From: Erigeron canadensis
Taxonomy: Eukaryota; Streptophyta; Magnoliopsida; Asterales; Asteraceae
Direction of reading: 5' to 3'
Length of the DNA stretch: 64,000 nucleotides
Assembly: GCF_010389155.1 (NCBI RefSeq)
Contig: NC_057766.1
Span: forward strand, 38,449,516-38,513,515
Shown here: one piece after another, positions 61,644 through 64,000 of the stretch
Position numbering within the stretch: the stretch's first letter is position 1
Layout of the letters: each line of letters starts with the position of its first letter
Program-made: the position numbers and the translations under genes
The notes under the pieces: generated by a model
What the model was told of the DNA's origin: nothing
Seen by the model: the letters and a program-made list of their open reading frames with translations, nothing else
Database searches by the model: none

Positions 61644-62288
61644 CTAATCCATTGAATATCAATGAATTTTGGGAATGATTTATTTTATATGTATGATCTT
61701 ATTTAATCGAGCATTTGGCATTCTTTTTTTTAAATGAAATTTGTACACTTGCACGCTATGTATTTTCTCCGCCGTATCACGCTGGTACTCATCTAGTCAA
61801 TAGTCAAATACCCAATATCTTTCCCCATATTATATCCACGCGTTCTCCACTTGTTATATTTATTTCTCAACCCCCTTATTCTCATTCTATTCCTCCTCCA
61901 TTAATTATTTTCTTTTTATCACAGTATACATATAACACAACGGTGTTAGTTCCCGATTCAAACATCATTCAAGATATCAATTATTATTAATAAATATTTT
62001 GTCTGTGATCGGCAGTTTGATAATAGAAATACATGGATGAAAGTGACAACTGAATAAGAGTACCAAAACAACAACAGAAAGATGATTATTTGAAATATGT
62101 GTTTTTTGAAAGTGTTTTTGGATCTGCTAGTTGTGTGTATATGAGTTTGAATTTATATGTTACTGCATTCCTCTTTGGAAAAAGTGAAGCTCATATCTTC
62201 TCGCCATATTATATTGTTGTTACTGTATTTGCATTTGATCTTTTTGTTAATACCTTTAAGGGTGTTTTGTGTTCTAATAACGTATGAT
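61644..62288. other. Intergenic DNA
   Basis: No gene recognised; frames at 61715-61990 and 62090-62287 show no protein similarity. Confidence 0.4.
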
Positions 62289-62817
62289 GCACCGAAACTC
62301 TAAACAGGTAGACGTACTCATTTCAGAAACTCCATGAAAAAGGAAACTCATACGAAACGTGTACGAAACGTTTCCTTGAAGTTTTCATATATACCGAAAC
62401 GTTTCTGTGAAGCTTTTATACCGTATCTAATTAATATTAGGGTTTCAATGAGCTTTTTCTATTCCAAAAACGACTGTCATCTTGCGACCATGTATACCCC
62501 AAAACACAAACCAATTACATTATACAATTGAGATCACCATCACGCTTAATCTATTTCAAAAATGATTAGTAAAAATTTAATCTGTGGTCACCGGTCACTA
62601 TCAAGCATATATTATAAAATTATACATATATAATTTTACATAATCTCTGAAGTCTCAAGTCTATCTCTATATAAACTCAATATATTTTTACCTTTTTTAC
62701 TTTTTATTGCCGTATCTTTGTCGTATCTTTGCCGTACCCGAATCCTAATTTTTTTAGTTTTGTCGTTCCCCGTTCCTGTATCATTCTCATGTCTATTTGC
62801 CGTATCTGTTTCGGTGC
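62289..62817. mobile_element. MITE-like element with GCACCGAAAC ends
   Basis: GCACCGAAAC and GTTTCGGTGC are perfect inverted ends. Inside are repeated GAAACGTTTC and GCCGTATC words. No target duplication could be matched, so class and exact ends are uncertain. Confidence 0.5.
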
Positions 62818-62939
62818 TACATAACTAATAACTGATTTGGATCTTTATTGAATCCTATTATTAATGTTAATTATTACTATAAGAGTGGATTTCATAAAAC
62901 TCATGATTTAAAAGAGATATAAAACATGACATGCCAAAA

Positions 62940-63247
62940 TCTATACTCCTTTATAAAGATTATGCACCCCCTCAAAATAGAAATAGTTACTCATATGTTA
63001 CATACGAAATTACTAAATTGCCCCTTAATAAAAACTCACTATGGAAAGAGTTTTATAAATTACCAACTTTGCCCTTAATGAATTAATTTACACCATAAAC
63101 CCTTATTTTAATACTTAACACTTTAAGCCCTTATCTTTTGAAAATTTCCACCTACACCAATTGACACTACCACCAATAGTACCATCACCGACACCACTAG
63201 ACCGTCTTTTCCACCACCGCCGCCGCATTGCGCGGGTACCATGCTCG
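62940..63247 (+). mobile_element. Non-autonomous Helitron
   Basis: Starts TCTATACTCCTTTATAAAG after an A and ends with hairpin CCGCCGCATTGCGCGGG, TACCATGCTCG (CTAG mutated to CTCG) and a following T. The 3' hairpin is nearly the same as in the copy at 30357. 308 bp. Confidence 0.8.
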
Positions 63248-63502
63248 TTTATTATAATGTATTTCTTGAACCAAGCAAATATGAAAGGCAATGATAATGA
63301 ATTCTTTGTATTAACCAAGTAATACTAATACAATGATAAATATTCCATAGTATTTCATTATATTTCCATTCTTTTTTCCTTTGTCATTCCTTAGTTTGAA
63401 CCAGATACACTCTAAGTTTTTTTTTATTATTCATAGCTCTTTTGACGTTCAAGTAAGATTTTTTTGCCCTTTTTACTTAAATTTTTGGATTTGTCATTGG
63501 TG

Positions 63503-63564
63503 TGAACGTATAACTAAGTGATCACTCAACTTACCGATGAACGTATAATTAAGTGATCACTCAA
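63503..63564. repeat. Short tandem duplication
   Basis: A unit of about 26 bases containing GAACGTATAA and TAAGTGATCACTCAA occurs twice with one mismatch, period 36. Confidence 0.9.
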
Positions 63565-63584
63565 TATATTTTAAACTAGCATTA

Positions 63585-64000
63585 CAAAAAAAATTTTAAT
63601 CTGTTCACACTTAGTTATAAAAAGTGTAAAAAAATTTGTGAATTTAATCACATATAAAAATGTGTAAAAAAAAAACTACATTTAAAAGTGTGAATAAATT
63701 TTAAAAAGTTATAATTTTTTCACATCTATAAATGTGTAAACAAAATGTTAACAATTAAAAGTGTAAAAGTTAATTTGTAACACATGATTTCTTCACACTC
63801 TTCATGTGTGAAGAAAATATGTTTTACAAATTAACTTGAGTGTGAACAATTGATATCATTTTACACACTTAAAAGTGTGAAGTTTTCTTTTCCACATGTA
63901 TAAGTGTGTAAATATTGTGATTTTTTAAATTTTCTTCACCCTTTTAAATGTAAAGTTATTTTCATACACTTTTAAATGTGATTAAATTAACAGAAATTTT
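63585..64000. repeat. Foldback element, cut by the window end
   Basis: Arms are reverse complements around an axis near 63801 (CTTCACAC facing GTGTGAAG). AAAAGTGTGAA / TTCACACTTTT words recur at regular places in both arms. The left edge is near AAAATTTTAATCTG and the right arm reaches TCTGTTAA-type sequence at the window end. Same style as 26886-27303. Confidence 0.7.

Overview
This window is nuclear DNA of a flowering plant. Protein-coding genes are split by short AT-rich introns with GT-AG borders, intergenic DNA is AT-rich, and most of the sequence outside genes consists of plant transposable elements (Copia and probable Gypsy LTR elements, Helitrons, hAT, Tourist, Stowaway and Mutator-like MITEs). 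The gene set (a full-size ABCG/PDR transporter, RHA2-type RING-H2 proteins, a RABA6 GTPase) fits a eudicot. An Asteraceae species is my guess from the style of the repeats, but the sequence alone does not prove it.

Layout. 1-1942: 3' end of a decayed Copia element with its 3' LTR. 3.0-3.7 kb: Helitron-like DNA. 5413-12050 (+): an apparently intact 18-exon PDR/ABCG transporter gene encoding 1448 residues. 12.8-13.4 kb: non-autonomous hAT element. 14884-15354, 18743-19123 and 32074-32457 (all +): three intronless RING-H2 genes with identical zinc-ligand spacing, forming a dispersed paralogue cluster. 20664-23557: 2.9 kb solo LTR. 24.4-31 kb: a dense MITE field with a 0.4 kb foldback, two Helitron traces and a hAT-like element with a Helitron nested in it. 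35514-37476 (-): two-exon RABA6-type Rab GTPase gene whose intron holds a small MITE. 39.5-40.3 kb: another hAT-like element. 41.7-50.3 kb: a rearranged duplicated locus of an unrecognised gene. It contains a 0.96 kb inverted repeat around a Stowaway MITE, a split direct repeat, a 3.0 kb minus-strand solo LTR with a Helitron in it, and a tiny retroposed insertion. 51.8-53.0 kb: hAT-like element. 54681-60918: a complete, recently inserted but frameshifted Copia retrotransposon with two 440 bp LTRs and matching TTATA target duplications. 61.2-61.6 kb: two possible exon remnants. 62.3-64.0 kb: further MITE, Helitron and foldback DNA running off the window.

Functionally the genes do not form a unit. 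The PDR protein is an ATP-driven plasma-membrane exporter, the RING proteins are putative ubiquitin ligases, and the Rab GTPase acts in membrane traffic. I found no convincing new biological system. The most noteworthy items are the long gene-fragment inverted repeat (a potential hairpin-RNA source), the loss of the E2-contact tryptophan in two of three RING paralogues, an in-frame GC-AG intron in the PDR gene, and several cleanly dated nested insertions.
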